Shown piece after piece: positions 32,838 through 42,297 of a stretch of 59,261 nt of DNA (its first letter is position 1; every line of letters starts with the position of its first letter). Origin of the DNA: Succinatimonas sp. UBA7265 (GTDB lineage: Bacteria > Pseudomonadota > Gammaproteobacteria > Enterobacterales > Succinivibrionaceae); NCBI GenBank assembly GCA_002473165.1, contig DKSD01000035.1, forward strand, positions 1-59,261, given 5' to 3'. The position numbers were made by a program, and so were the translations under genes. The notes beneath the pieces are model-generated. The model worked only from the letters and a program-made list of their open reading frames with translations, ran no database searches and was not told the origin of the DNA.

Positions 32838-32884
32838 GATCCGCAGGAACAGAGCAAGACGCGAACGCGAAAGCAAAGCGGATC
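32838..32884 (+). promoter_or_regulatory. pnp leader stem-loop
   Basis: GATCCGC (32838-32844) pairs with GCGGATC (32878-32884) around a 33-nt loop. The E. coli pnp leader carries a comparable duplex that RNase III cuts and PNPase then degrades to repress itself. Similar control is inferred from position and pairing only. Confidence 0.45.
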
Positions 32885-32905
32885 CAGCACGGAGAAACTC
32901 AAGAG

Positions 32906-35170
<2,265 letters not shown>

Positions 35171-35189
35171 TCGTCGCTGAGAGTTTGCG

Positions 35190-35226
35190 GCCCGGAGGGT
35201 GACACTCGTCCTCCGGGCTTTTGTTT
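35190..35226 (+). terminator. Terminator of pnp
   Basis: GCCCGGAGG (35190-35198) pairs with CCTCCGGGC (35210-35218), then TTTTGTTT. It ends 3 nt before the ribosome site of the first symporter gene, so that gene has no room for a promoter downstream of it. Confidence 0.85.
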
Positions 35227-35242
35227 GCAAAGGAAAAAACTT

Positions 35243-36619
35243 ATGGCAACACGCGAGCATTTTTCATCCCATCTGGGCTTTATGCTCATCGCCGCAGGCT
35301 GCGCCATCGGGCTTGGCAACGTGTGGCGCTTCCCGTTTATCGTCGGCCAGTACGGCGGCGCCATCTTCGTGCTCATCTACCTGGGCTTCCTCTTTGCCCT
35401 CGGCGTCCCGCTTTTGACTATGGAACTGGCCGTGGGCCGCGCTTCCCGCCGCTCGCTGGCGCAGTCCTTTGAGATCCTCGAGAAACCCGGTTCGCGGCTG
35501 CACGTGAACAAGTTCTGGATGATCCTGGGCAACTATGTGCTCATGTCGTTCTATTCCGTGGTGACCGGCTGGATGCTGTTCTACTGCCTAAAAGGCTTCT
35601 CAGGCGAATTCGGCACGGACGCCACCGCCGCGCAGTCAGGTCAGGCTTTCGCCTCCATGCTCGGATCGCCCGCGTCCATGCTCATGAGCATGCTCGCTGT
35701 CGTGGCCTTAGGCTTTGGCATCTGCGCCATGGGCCTGCGCAAGGGCGTGGAGCGCATCACGAAGCCGATGATGCTGCTGCTGTTTTTGCTTTTGACGTTC
35801 CTTGCCTGCCGCTCGTTTTTCTTAGACGGCTTTGAGCAGGGCATTTCCTACTACCTTGCCCCGAACATCGAGGCCTTCAGGCAGCATTCGCTCACCGAGA
35901 TCCTCTCGGCGGCCATGGCGCAGGCTTTTTTTACGCTGTCCATCGGCATCGGCGCCATCCAGATCTTCGGGACCTATGTCGACTCAAGCCGCACTCTGCT
36001 CTCGGAGTCGCTGTCCATCACGGTGCTCGACACCGTCGTGGCGCTGCTCTCAGGCTTTATCATCTTCCCGGCCTGCTTCTCCTACGGCGTGCAGCCTGAT
36101 CAGGGGCCGAGCCTGATCTTCGTGACGCTGGTCTCCGTGTTCTCGCATATGCCAGGCGGCATGATCTGGGGCGGGCTGTTCTTCATGTTCATGACGTTCG
36201 CCTCGCTCTCGACGCTCGTGGCCGTGTTTGAAAACATCATCTCCATCTGGATGGAGACGTTCACGACATCGCGCCGCCGCGCCGTGCTCGTGAATTTCTT
36301 CATCATCCTGGTGATCTCGCTGCCCTGCCTCTTTGGCTTCAACCTGCTCTCGGATGTGCACCCCATGGGCGGGAACAGCTCGTTCCTCGATCTCGAGGAC
36401 TTCATCATCAGCGACAACATCCTGCCTTTGGGCGCGCTCTTCTATGTGGTCTTTATCACTTGGAAGAACGGCTGGGGTTTTGACAATTACTGCCAGGAAG
36501 CCAACCGCGGCGAGGGCCCGAAGATCCCGCTCTGGTGCCGCCCTTATTTCAAATATGTGCTGCCGGTTGTCATAGCGGTGCTTGTCGCCAACTGCTATGT
36601 CTCGGTTTTCGGAGGCTGA
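35243..36619 (+). CDS. Sodium-dependent amino-acid symporter (NSS family), copy 1
   Basis: 458 residues, 11-12 membrane helices, LeuT/MhsT-like fold. HLGFMLIAAGCAIGLGNVWRFPFIVGQYGGAIFVL is helix 1-2 with the unwound GLGN ion/substrate site (written here in pieces by function). The central KGVERITKPMMLLLFLLL and DTVVALLSGFIIFPACFSYGVQP are typical of bacterial NSS proteins. It probably imports a hydrophobic or aromatic amino acid with Na+. ATG at 35243 after AAAGGAAA. First of three tandem paralogues; GGAGG of the next gene overlaps its last codons. Confidence 0.9.
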   Translation: MATREHFSSHLGFMLIAAGCAIGLGNVWRFPFIVGQYGGAIFVLIYLGFLFALGVPLLTMELAVGRASRRSLAQSFEILEKPGSRLHVNKFWMILGNYVLMSFYSVVTGWMLFYCLKGFSGEFGTDATAAQSGQAFASMLGSPASMLMSMLAVVALGFGICAMGLRKGVERITKPMMLLLFLLLTFLACRSFFLDGFEQGISYYLAPNIEAFRQHSLTEILSAAMAQAFFTLSIGIGAIQIFGTYVDSSRTLLSESLSITVLDTVVALLSGFIIFPACFSYGVQPDQGPSLIFVTLVSVFSHMPGGMIWGGLFFMFMTFASLSTLVAVFENIISIWMETFTTSRRRAVLVNFFIILVISLPCLFGFNLLSDVHPMGGNSSFLDLEDFIISDNILPLGALFYVVFITWKNGWGFDNYCQEANRGEGPKIPLWCRPYFKYVLPVVIAVLVANCYVSVFGG

Positions 36620-36623
36620 TCAT

Positions 36624-37994
36624 ATGGCCCGTGAAGTTTTCTCATCCCGCTTAGGCTTCCTGCTGATCACGGCAGGCTGCGCCATCGGGCTTGGCAATGT
36701 GTGGCGTTTCCCTTACATCACCGGCCAGTACGGCGGCGCCATCTTCGTGTTTATCTACATCGCCTTCCTCATTTTGGTGGGCATCCCGATGCTGAGCATC
36801 GAGCTGGCCGTGGGCCGCGCCTCGCGCAAATCGCTGGGCGCCTCCTTTGAAACGCTCACCCCGGGTTCGGGCTTTGCAAAGCACAAGTACTGGATGATCG
36901 CCGGCAACTACATCCTCATGGCCTTCTACTCGCTGGTGACCGGCTGGATGCTCTATTACATGGTTAAGGTGTTCTCAGGCTCTTTTGGGCAGAACCTCGA
37001 TCAGGCCCAGGCAGGGGCCTATTTCGGCCAGATGCTGGGCATGCCGGGCGTGCAGTTCCTGTGCACGCTGGCTGTCGTCGCCTTCTCGTTTGGCGTGTGC
37101 GCCTTAGGCGTGCGCAAGGGCGTGGAGCGCATCACCAAGCCTTTGATGGTGCTGCTGTTTTTGCTGCTCATCTTCCTTGCATGCCGCTCGTTCACGCTGC
37201 CCGGGTTTTCAGAGGGCATGGCTTATTATTTAAAGCCCAGCCTTGCAAACATTGAGGCCTCAGGCCTTGCGCAGACGCTGTCGGCGGCCATGGGCCAGGC
37301 TTTCTTTACCCTGGGCCTGGGCGTTGGGTCCATCCAGATCTTCGGCTCTTACATGAACCGCAAGTACTCGCTCTATTACGAGTCGATCCTCATCACCGTG
37401 CTCGACACCATCGTGGCGCTTTTAGCCGGCGTGGTGATCTTCCCTGCGTGTTTCTCCTACGGCATCGAGCCCGGCGCCGGCCCGGGGCTTATCTTCGTGA
37501 CGCTCGTCTCCGTGTTCACGAATATGGCAGGCGGCGCGATTTGGGGCGGGATCTTCTTCCTCTTCATGCTCTTTGCCGCGGTCTCGACGCTCATCGCCGT
37601 CTTTGAAAACCTCATCGGCATCTGCATGGATCTCTTCGGCTGGAGCCGCCTTAAGGCCGTGGGCGTGAACTTCTGCGCCGTGCTCCTTTTGGGGCTGCCG
37701 TGCCTTTTGGGCTACAACCTGCTCTCGGACATCCACCCCATGGGCGGGGAGAGCACGATCCTCGACACCTACGATTTCGTCTTAAGCGAGAACATCCTGC
37801 CTCTGGGCGCGATGTGCTACGTGCTCTATGTCGTGTTAAAGCGCGGCTGGGGCTTTGACAAATACCTCTCCGAGGTCAACACCGGCAAGGGCGTGAAGCT
37901 GCCCCGCGGTGCGCGCCTTTATTACAAAATTGTCCTGCCGCTCATCATCGCAGCGCTCTTTGTGCAGGGCTATATCGGAATTTTCTGCAAATAG
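36624..37994 (+). CDS. Sodium-dependent amino-acid symporter (NSS family), copy 2
   Basis: 456 residues. The ATG at 36624 (MAREVFSSRLGF) lies 4 nt after the stop of copy 1 and is preceded by GGAGG (36611-36615); the longer reading from 36582 overlaps copy 1. Same landmarks as copy 1: GCAIGLGNVWRFPYITGQYGGAIFVF, RKGVERITKPLMVLLFLLL, GQAFFTLGLGVGSIQIFGSYM. It is followed by copy 3 after 14 nt. The three genes should form one transcript. Confidence 0.9.
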   Translation: MAREVFSSRLGFLLITAGCAIGLGNVWRFPYITGQYGGAIFVFIYIAFLILVGIPMLSIELAVGRASRKSLGASFETLTPGSGFAKHKYWMIAGNYILMAFYSLVTGWMLYYMVKVFSGSFGQNLDQAQAGAYFGQMLGMPGVQFLCTLAVVAFSFGVCALGVRKGVERITKPLMVLLFLLLIFLACRSFTLPGFSEGMAYYLKPSLANIEASGLAQTLSAAMGQAFFTLGLGVGSIQIFGSYMNRKYSLYYESILITVLDTIVALLAGVVIFPACFSYGIEPGAGPGLIFVTLVSVFTNMAGGAIWGGIFFLFMLFAAVSTLIAVFENLIGICMDLFGWSRLKAVGVNFCAVLLLGLPCLLGYNLLSDIHPMGGESTILDTYDFVLSENILPLGAMCYVLYVVLKRGWGFDKYLSEVNTGKGVKLPRGARLYYKIVLPLIIAALFVQGYIGIFCK

Positions 37995-38008
37995 GAGCTA
38001 AATAAAAA

Positions 38009-39385
38009 ATGGCAGAACGCAGTCAGTTTTCAACCCGCCTGGGCTTTTTGCTCATCGCCGCGGGCTGCGCCATAGGCCTGGGCAACGTCTGGCGTTTCCC
38101 TTACATCACCGGCCAGTACGGCGGCGCCATCTTCGTGATCATCTACCTCGCGTTCCTTTTGGGCGTGGGCGTGCCGCTTTTGACCGTGGAACTGGCCATT
38201 GGCCGCGCCTCGCGCAAGTCAATTGCCAAGGCCTTTGACATCCTCGAGGCTCCGGGCACGAAATGGCATCTGAACAAATTCTGGCTGATCCCGGGCTCGT
38301 ACATTCTCATGTCGTTCTACGGCCTGATCACCGGCTGGATGCTCTATTACACCGTAAAGTTCATGACGGGCAGTTTTGCCCCGGGGCTTACGAAGGAGGT
38401 CGCCGGGCAGCACTTTACCGATCTGCTCGCCAACCCCCTGACGATGTTCGTGTGCATGACGACCGTGATCGTGGTTTCTTTCGTGATCCTGGCCATGGGC
38501 GTAAGCCGCGGCCTTGAGCACATCACGAAGCCTTTAATGATCCTGATGTTCGCGCTGCTCATCTTCATGGCGGTGCGCTCGTTCACGCTGCCGGGCTTTT
38601 CAGAGGGCATTTCCTATTACTTAAAGCCTGACTGGTCGCGCCTGCAGGAACACGGCTTCCTCGAGGCGCTGTGGGCCGCCATGGGCCAGGCCTTCTTTAC
38701 GCTGTCCGTGGGCCAGGGCTCCATCGAGATCTTCGGCTCCTACGTCAACAAAAAGCACACGCTGCTCTCAGAAGGCATTTGGATTGCCGTGCTCGACACC
38801 GTTGTGGCGCTGCTCGCAGGCTTCGTGATCTTCCCGGCGTGCTTCTCCTACGGCGTTGAGCCTGACGCCGGCCCGTCGCTGCTGTTTGTGACCATGAACA
38901 CCGTGTTCGCCAACATGGCAGGCGGCTCGTTCTGGGGCGCGCTGTTCTTCCTCTTCATGCTCATCGCCGCCATGTCCACGCTCATCGCGGTGTTTGAAAG
39001 CATCATCGCCATCTGCATGGAGGTCTTCGGGATCAGCCGCGGCAAGTCCGTGATCATCAATTTCTGCATCATCATGCTGATCTCGATCCCGCCGCTTTTG
39101 GGCTTCAACGTGCTCGATTATGTGCACCCCATGGGAGAAGGCTCGACGATCATGGACTTCCAGGACTTCCTGATCTCCAACAACATCCTGCCTTTGGGCT
39201 CGCTGTTCATGGTGATCTTCGTGACGGCCAAGACCGGCATGAACTGGAAGCGCTACACCGATGAAGTGAACATAGGCGACGGCCCGAAGCTGAGCGTCAG
39301 GCTCTTTGGCTACTACCGCTTCGTGCTCGCCCCGCTCATCGCCGTGCTTCTGGCGATCGGCTACTACAACATCTTCTTAAAGTAA
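38009..39385 (+). CDS. Sodium-dependent amino-acid symporter (NSS family), copy 3
   Basis: 458 residues, ATG after AGGAG at 37993-37997 (overlapping the stop of copy 2). Helix 1 again GCAIGLGNVWRFPYITGQYGG. Helix 6 region is GQAFFTLSVGQGSIEIFGSYVN, differing from copies 1 and 2 (GIGAIQ, GVGSIQ), and substrate-site differences may reflect altered specificity. NSS genes of bacteria transport leucine, tyrosine, tryptophan or similar; the substrates here cannot be told apart by reading. A terminator follows. Confidence 0.9.
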   Translation: MAERSQFSTRLGFLLIAAGCAIGLGNVWRFPYITGQYGGAIFVIIYLAFLLGVGVPLLTVELAIGRASRKSIAKAFDILEAPGTKWHLNKFWLIPGSYILMSFYGLITGWMLYYTVKFMTGSFAPGLTKEVAGQHFTDLLANPLTMFVCMTTVIVVSFVILAMGVSRGLEHITKPLMILMFALLIFMAVRSFTLPGFSEGISYYLKPDWSRLQEHGFLEALWAAMGQAFFTLSVGQGSIEIFGSYVNKKHTLLSEGIWIAVLDTVVALLAGFVIFPACFSYGVEPDAGPSLLFVTMNTVFANMAGGSFWGALFFLFMLIAAMSTLIAVFESIIAICMEVFGISRGKSVIINFCIIMLISIPPLLGFNVLDYVHPMGEGSTIMDFQDFLISNNILPLGSLFMVIFVTAKTGMNWKRYTDEVNIGDGPKLSVRLFGYYRFVLAPLIAVLLAIGYYNIFLK

Positions 39386-39407
39386 GAGTGAAAGTTCAGG
39401 GTGTAAA

Positions 39408-39435
39408 AAGGGAGGCTGCGGCCTCCCTTGTTTTT
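39408..39435 (+). terminator. Terminator of the NSS operon
   Basis: AAGGGAGGC (39408-39416), loop TGCG (39417-39420), GCCTCCCTT (39421-39429), G, TTTTT. Confidence 0.88.
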
Positions 39436-39562
39436 AGCCTGCGTAAGCTCAGAACACATTTTTTGCGGCCATCCGGAATTCGGTCAGAGCGGAGGAAGGT
39501 GCGGCTGCGCAGTCCGGCTTCGTCAGAACTGCTGTAAGCCGTTTTTAATGGTGTATTGAGAA

Positions 39563-39571
39563 TGCTAAAAT
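39563..39571 (+). promoter_or_regulatory. Extended -10 promoter of the small hydrophobic ORF
   Basis: TGCTAAAAT (TGN plus TAAAAT, -10 at 39566-39571). Expected start near 39578, giving a structured leader of about 88 nt before the ATG at 39666. The -35 is weak. Confidence 0.55.
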
Positions 39572-39769
39572 ATGGGGGATGTTTCTAAGGAAACAGCGGC
39601 CATTCGGGAAGCCGGATGCCGCCGACTTCCCGGATGTGGATCAACTCCTGACAAAGGAGTTCATTATGAGAATGTTACTTCTCATCTTGGTGTTCATCAT
39701 TTTGATGACTTGGTGCATCCGGTCTTCTGATGAAACATCATGGGAGCGATGCCGTAAGGCACTGCCTCC
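39570..39769 (-). ncRNA. Predicted antisense RNA to the small ORF (3' end uncertain)
   Basis: From the minus-strand promoter at 39776-39804 transcription should start at about 39769. The RNA would begin directly with a stem-loop: GGAG and TGCC pair with CTCC and GGCA around loop TTAC (39743-39769). It would then run antisense through the whole small ORF and its leader hairpins. No T-rich terminator is obvious; the mirror of hairpin 1 near 39601 is a possible end. Extent is inferred. Confidence 0.5.
39601..39685 (+). promoter_or_regulatory. Three leader hairpins hiding the Shine-Dalgarno and start codon
   Basis: Hairpin 1: 39601-39611 with 39626-39636, 11 bp with one G-T pair (core CGGGAAG/CTTCCCG). 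Hairpin 2: AACTCCT (39643-39649), loop GACAA, AGGAGTT (39655-39661), with the Shine-Dalgarno AAGGAG in its 3' side. Hairpin 3: ATGAGAA (39666-39672), loop TGTTAC, TTCTCAT (39679-39685), whose first three bases are the start codon. Translation should be low unless the structure is opened. Confidence 0.7.
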
Positions 39770-39776
39770 AATGTAA
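39666..39776 (+). CDS. 36-residue hydrophobic small protein, candidate type I toxin
   Basis: Too short for ordinary gene finding. Met-Arg-Met is followed by a continuous hydrophobic stretch (residues 4-18, LLLILVFIILMTWCI), then a polar charged tail with Arg, Asp, Glu and Lys ending KALPPM. One membrane helix is predicted with no cleavage site. It has its own promoter, a strong but sequestered AAGGAG, and an opposing promoter just past its stop. Size, hydrophobicity and a structured leader resemble type I toxins such as Ldr, Ibs or TisB, but I see no specific family match. Alternatives are a leader peptide or a small membrane regulator. No homology search was possible. Confidence 0.6.
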   Translation: MRMLLLILVFIILMTWCIRSSDETSWERCRKALPPM

Positions 39777-39804
39777 TTATAGGATGTCAGTCCCTTTCTT
39801 TCAA
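39776..39804 (-). promoter_or_regulatory. Near-consensus sigma-70 promoter facing the small ORF
   Basis: On the minus strand: TTGAAA (39799-39804), exactly 17 nt, TATAAT (39776-39781). The -10 is perfect, the -35 matches 5 of 6, and the spacing is optimal. This is the best sigma-70 promoter in the window. No minus-strand gene with a ribosome site lies downstream of it before the NSS terminator. Confidence 0.75.
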
Positions 39805-39974
39805 ATCCAACGTCCTCTTTCATATGTGCGTCCACAGGCGCATTGACGCCACGAGCATCTCCTTGCTGTTCATCCGGTGGCTGCAACCTCTTCATAAAGC
39901 AAGCTTCACGGGCAAAGCTTAAACAGCGGGTGCGGCGGGCCGGTTTTTGGGTCCTGAGGCCTGAAAAATCGCGG

Positions 39975-39983
39975 TGTTATAAT
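39975..39983 (+). promoter_or_regulatory. Extended -10 promoter of slt
   Basis: TGTTATAAT: TGN plus perfect TATAAT (39978-39983). Start near 39990 gives a short AT-rich leader (TTTTTTAAATTTTTATTT) without a Shine-Dalgarno. The stretch 39777-39974 between the antisense promoter and this one holds no credible gene. Confidence 0.6.
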
Positions 39984-40018
39984 TTTTTTAAATTTTTATT
40001 TGCTTGATCTGTTCGCCC

Positions 40019-42010
40019 ATGTCTTTAAAAGCCGCTTTGCTCCTGAGCGCCTGCGCGCTCTCCCTCCAGCCCTGTTTTGCCGCCCAAAGCGCCGAGGGCG
40101 CATCTCCCTATATCAGCTATGATGCGGCCGCGCAGGCGCGCCGTGACGCCTACAAGGCGGCCAAGGACGCGGCTTTTGCCGGGGATGCGGCGGCTGTTGA
40201 AAAGTACCAGCAGGGGGCGCTTAAAGGCTATCCTTTAAACATTTACCTTGACTATTACCTGCTGCGCGCCAATGTCTCAAACGCCAATTACCGCAAGGCG
40301 CTAAGGTTTGTGCAGGGCAGCGGCGATCAGGAGCTCTCGCTTTTGCTCTCTGACGCCTACACCCCGGTGCTTGCCTCAGAGGGGCGCTATCGCCAGGTGC
40401 GCGAGATGTACGGTTTCAAAGCCCCTTACGGCATGAGCGAGCCTGCCGATCTCAAAAAGAACGAGAAAGAGCGCCAGTGCCGCTGGTATGAGGCGGAACT
40501 GAGCACAGGAAACGGCGGATCGCGCGCCGTGTCGTTTGCCTCAGAGCTCTACGCCTCAAAAGACGGCTATCCTGACGGCTGCTCAGGGCTCATCGCCGTG
40601 TGGAGCGGCAAAGGCTACCTCTCAAAGGCGGCGGCCTCCAGGCGCTTTGCCTCGCTGTACACCTCAAGGCGTGATTACTCAGGAAGCGCCCAAAGCGCCG
40701 CCGGCGCGCTGAGCGAACCTTATCAGCAGGCGGCCTTTGAGGCCATGAGCGTCTATGACACCCCCGAAAAGTACGACACCTTAAGCTCCCCTGAGGCCGC
40801 GGCGCTGGCCTTTCGCCGCTACGCGGCGAAAAACCCCAATGACGCGCGCGCCGCGCTTGAAGCCTTTGAGGCCAAATACCATCCCGATGCGGTGCAGCGC
40901 CGCGAGATCGTGCGCACCATAGCCTACGGCCTTTTGGGCAGGACCTCAGGCAAGGCCGAGCTCAAATGGGTGGATGACAACCTCCCCATAGATGCCATGG
41001 GCGCGGATCTCACTGAAAAGCGTCTGCGGCGGGCCGTGTGGTTTCGCGAGTGGAAAAAGATCCCGGAGCTTATAGACGCTTTAGGCGAGAGCGCTTCTGA
41101 GGAGGCCAACTGGAGGTACTGGAAGGGCAGGGCGCTGCTTAACACCGGCAAAAAACAGGAAGGCCGCGAACTGCTGCGCCTTGCCGCCAACGATCGCAGC
41201 TTTTTCGGCTTCCTCGCCGCGCAGACTTTGGGCATCCATCCGCGCTATAACAACAGCAGCTTAAAGCGCACGACGCCTTTGAGCCCGCAGGTTTTAAGCG
41301 CCCCGGCGCTGCAGCGCTTTTTTGAGCTCTACGCCATGGAAGATCCCGCCCAGGCTATAGAGTGGCGCGAGATCGCCAGACACGCCGATGAGACGACGGC
41401 GCTCACGGCCTGCGAATGGGCGCTGCGCAGCGGCAACGATCAGCTGGCCATCCAGGCCGTGGCGCAGGGCAAACGCTGGGACGCGCTCGATTACCGCTTC
41501 CCGCTCTCGTTTATCAACCTTTACCGCGCGCACGCGCAAAAAACCGGGGTGAAGCTTGCCTACCTCTACGGGATCTCCAGGCAGGAGAGCATGCTAAACC
41601 CGGTGGTGCGCTCGCCTGCAGGCGCCGTGGGGCTCATGCAGCTCATGCCGGGGACGGCGCAGGTGCTCTCCCGCAAAAACGGCTGGCGCTACGGCGGCGT
41701 GGCCTCGCTTAAAGATCCCGACACGAACATCCGCTACGGCTCGACCTACTTAAAACAGCTTTTGGGGCAGTTTGGCGGCAACCGCATCCTCGCCTCGGCA
41801 GGCTACAACGCCGGGCCCGGGCGCGCCCAGGCCTGGATCTCGCATGACGGCGGGTACCATGACGCCGCCATGTACGTCGAGAACATCCCCTTTGACGAGA
41901 CGCGCGGCTACGTGCAGCGCGTGCTGCTGTACACGGCCATCTACGAGAAGCTGCTCACCGGGCGCGATGTGCCGGTTCTGACAGACTACGAGCGCGATTT
42001 CCGCTACTGA
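40019..42010 (+). CDS. slt: Soluble lytic murein transglycosylase
   Basis: 663 residues from the ATG at 40019 with a signal peptide (MSLKAALLLSACALSLQPCFA). A TTG five codons earlier (40004) is an alternative; neither has a Shine-Dalgarno. A long helical superhelix (about 30-470) forms the U-shaped ring of Slt70, followed by the lysozyme-like catalytic domain with GISRQESMLNPVVRSPAGAVGLMQLMPGTAQ, catalytic Glu about 522, and AGYNAGPGRAQAW. It cleaves glycan strands to 1,6-anhydro-muropeptides in the periplasm. A long GC-rich hairpin follows. Confidence 0.92.
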   Translation: MSLKAALLLSACALSLQPCFAAQSAEGASPYISYDAAAQARRDAYKAAKDAAFAGDAAAVEKYQQGALKGYPLNIYLDYYLLRANVSNANYRKALRFVQGSGDQELSLLLSDAYTPVLASEGRYRQVREMYGFKAPYGMSEPADLKKNEKERQCRWYEAELSTGNGGSRAVSFASELYASKDGYPDGCSGLIAVWSGKGYLSKAAASRRFASLYTSRRDYSGSAQSAAGALSEPYQQAAFEAMSVYDTPEKYDTLSSPEAAALAFRRYAAKNPNDARAALEAFEAKYHPDAVQRREIVRTIAYGLLGRTSGKAELKWVDDNLPIDAMGADLTEKRLRRAVWFREWKKIPELIDALGESASEEANWRYWKGRALLNTGKKQEGRELLRLAANDRSFFGFLAAQTLGIHPRYNNSSLKRTTPLSPQVLSAPALQRFFELYAMEDPAQAIEWREIARHADETTALTACEWALRSGNDQLAIQAVAQGKRWDALDYRFPLSFINLYRAHAQKTGVKLAYLYGISRQESMLNPVVRSPAGAVGLMQLMPGTAQVLSRKNGWRYGGVASLKDPDTNIRYGSTYLKQLLGQFGGNRILASAGYNAGPGRAQAWISHDGGYHDAAMYVENIPFDETRGYVQRVLLYTAIYEKLLTGRDVPVLTDYERDFRY

Positions 42011-42018
42011 GGAAAAAC

Positions 42019-42060
42019 GCGCCGCGCCGCCCCGGGCGAGGCCCGGCGCGCGGGCGCTTT
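42019..42060 (+). terminator. GC-rich terminator of slt
   Basis: GCGCC (42019-42023) pairs with GGCGC (42053-42057) and CCGGGC (42032-42037) with GCCCGG (42041-42046) around loop GAG. TTT follows. Confidence 0.6.
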
Positions 42061-42090
42061 ACGGAACTTTGCTAATTTTTCAAAAAAAAC

Positions 42091-42118
42091 TTTACAAGGA
42101 AAAATTTTTTGGTAACAT
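42091..42118 (+). promoter_or_regulatory. Promoter of tRNA-Leu
   Basis: TTTACA (42091-42096) and TAACAT (42113-42118), 16-nt spacer, 21 nt upstream of the tRNA. A run of T and A precedes it (CTAATTTTTCAAAAAAAAC), resembling an UP element. Confidence 0.5.
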
Positions 42119-42138
42119 ATGTCTCCGTTAAATGAGTT

Positions 42139-42223
42139 GCCCGGGTGGTGGAATTGGTAGACACGCTACTTTGAGGGGGTAGTCCGTAACTGGGTATGAG
42201 TTCAAGTCTCATCCCGGGCACCA
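42139..42223 (+). tRNA. tRNA-Leu, anticodon GAG
   Basis: 85 nt with encoded CCA. Acceptor GCCCGGG (42139-42145) pairs with CCCGGGC (42213-42219). Anticodon arm CTACT-TTGAGGG-GGTAG with GAG in the loop; long variable arm typical of class II leucine tRNAs; T arm ATGAG-TTCAAGT-CTCAT. D-loop GAATTGGTAGACACG as in E. coli tRNA-Leu(GAG). Reads CUC and CUU codons. Confidence 0.95.
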
Positions 42224-42256
42224 TTTAAAACCAATCTGAATTTAAAAATCCCGCAG

Positions 42257-42287
42257 CCGTCAGCTCAATAAGTTGGACGGTTTTTTT
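42257..42287 (+). terminator. Terminator after tRNA-Leu
   Basis: CCGT..CAGCT (42257-42265) pairs with AGTTG..ACGG (42271-42280) with a single-base bulge; seven T follow. It ends only 10 nt before the prfC start codon. Confidence 0.75.
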
Positions 42288-42297
42288 ATATCTGCAT

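Noticed and set aside
35243..39385. Three NSS copies as an assembly duplication
   Set aside because: The copies differ clearly in sequence throughout, including spacers and tails, so they are true paralogues.
39641..39895. 84-codon open frame on the minus strand covering the small ORF
   Set aside because: No ribosome site before its start, which lies upstream of the antisense promoter's start point. Most of it is the complement of the small ORF and its hairpins. I saw no recognisable family, and the antisense signal is better read as an RNA.
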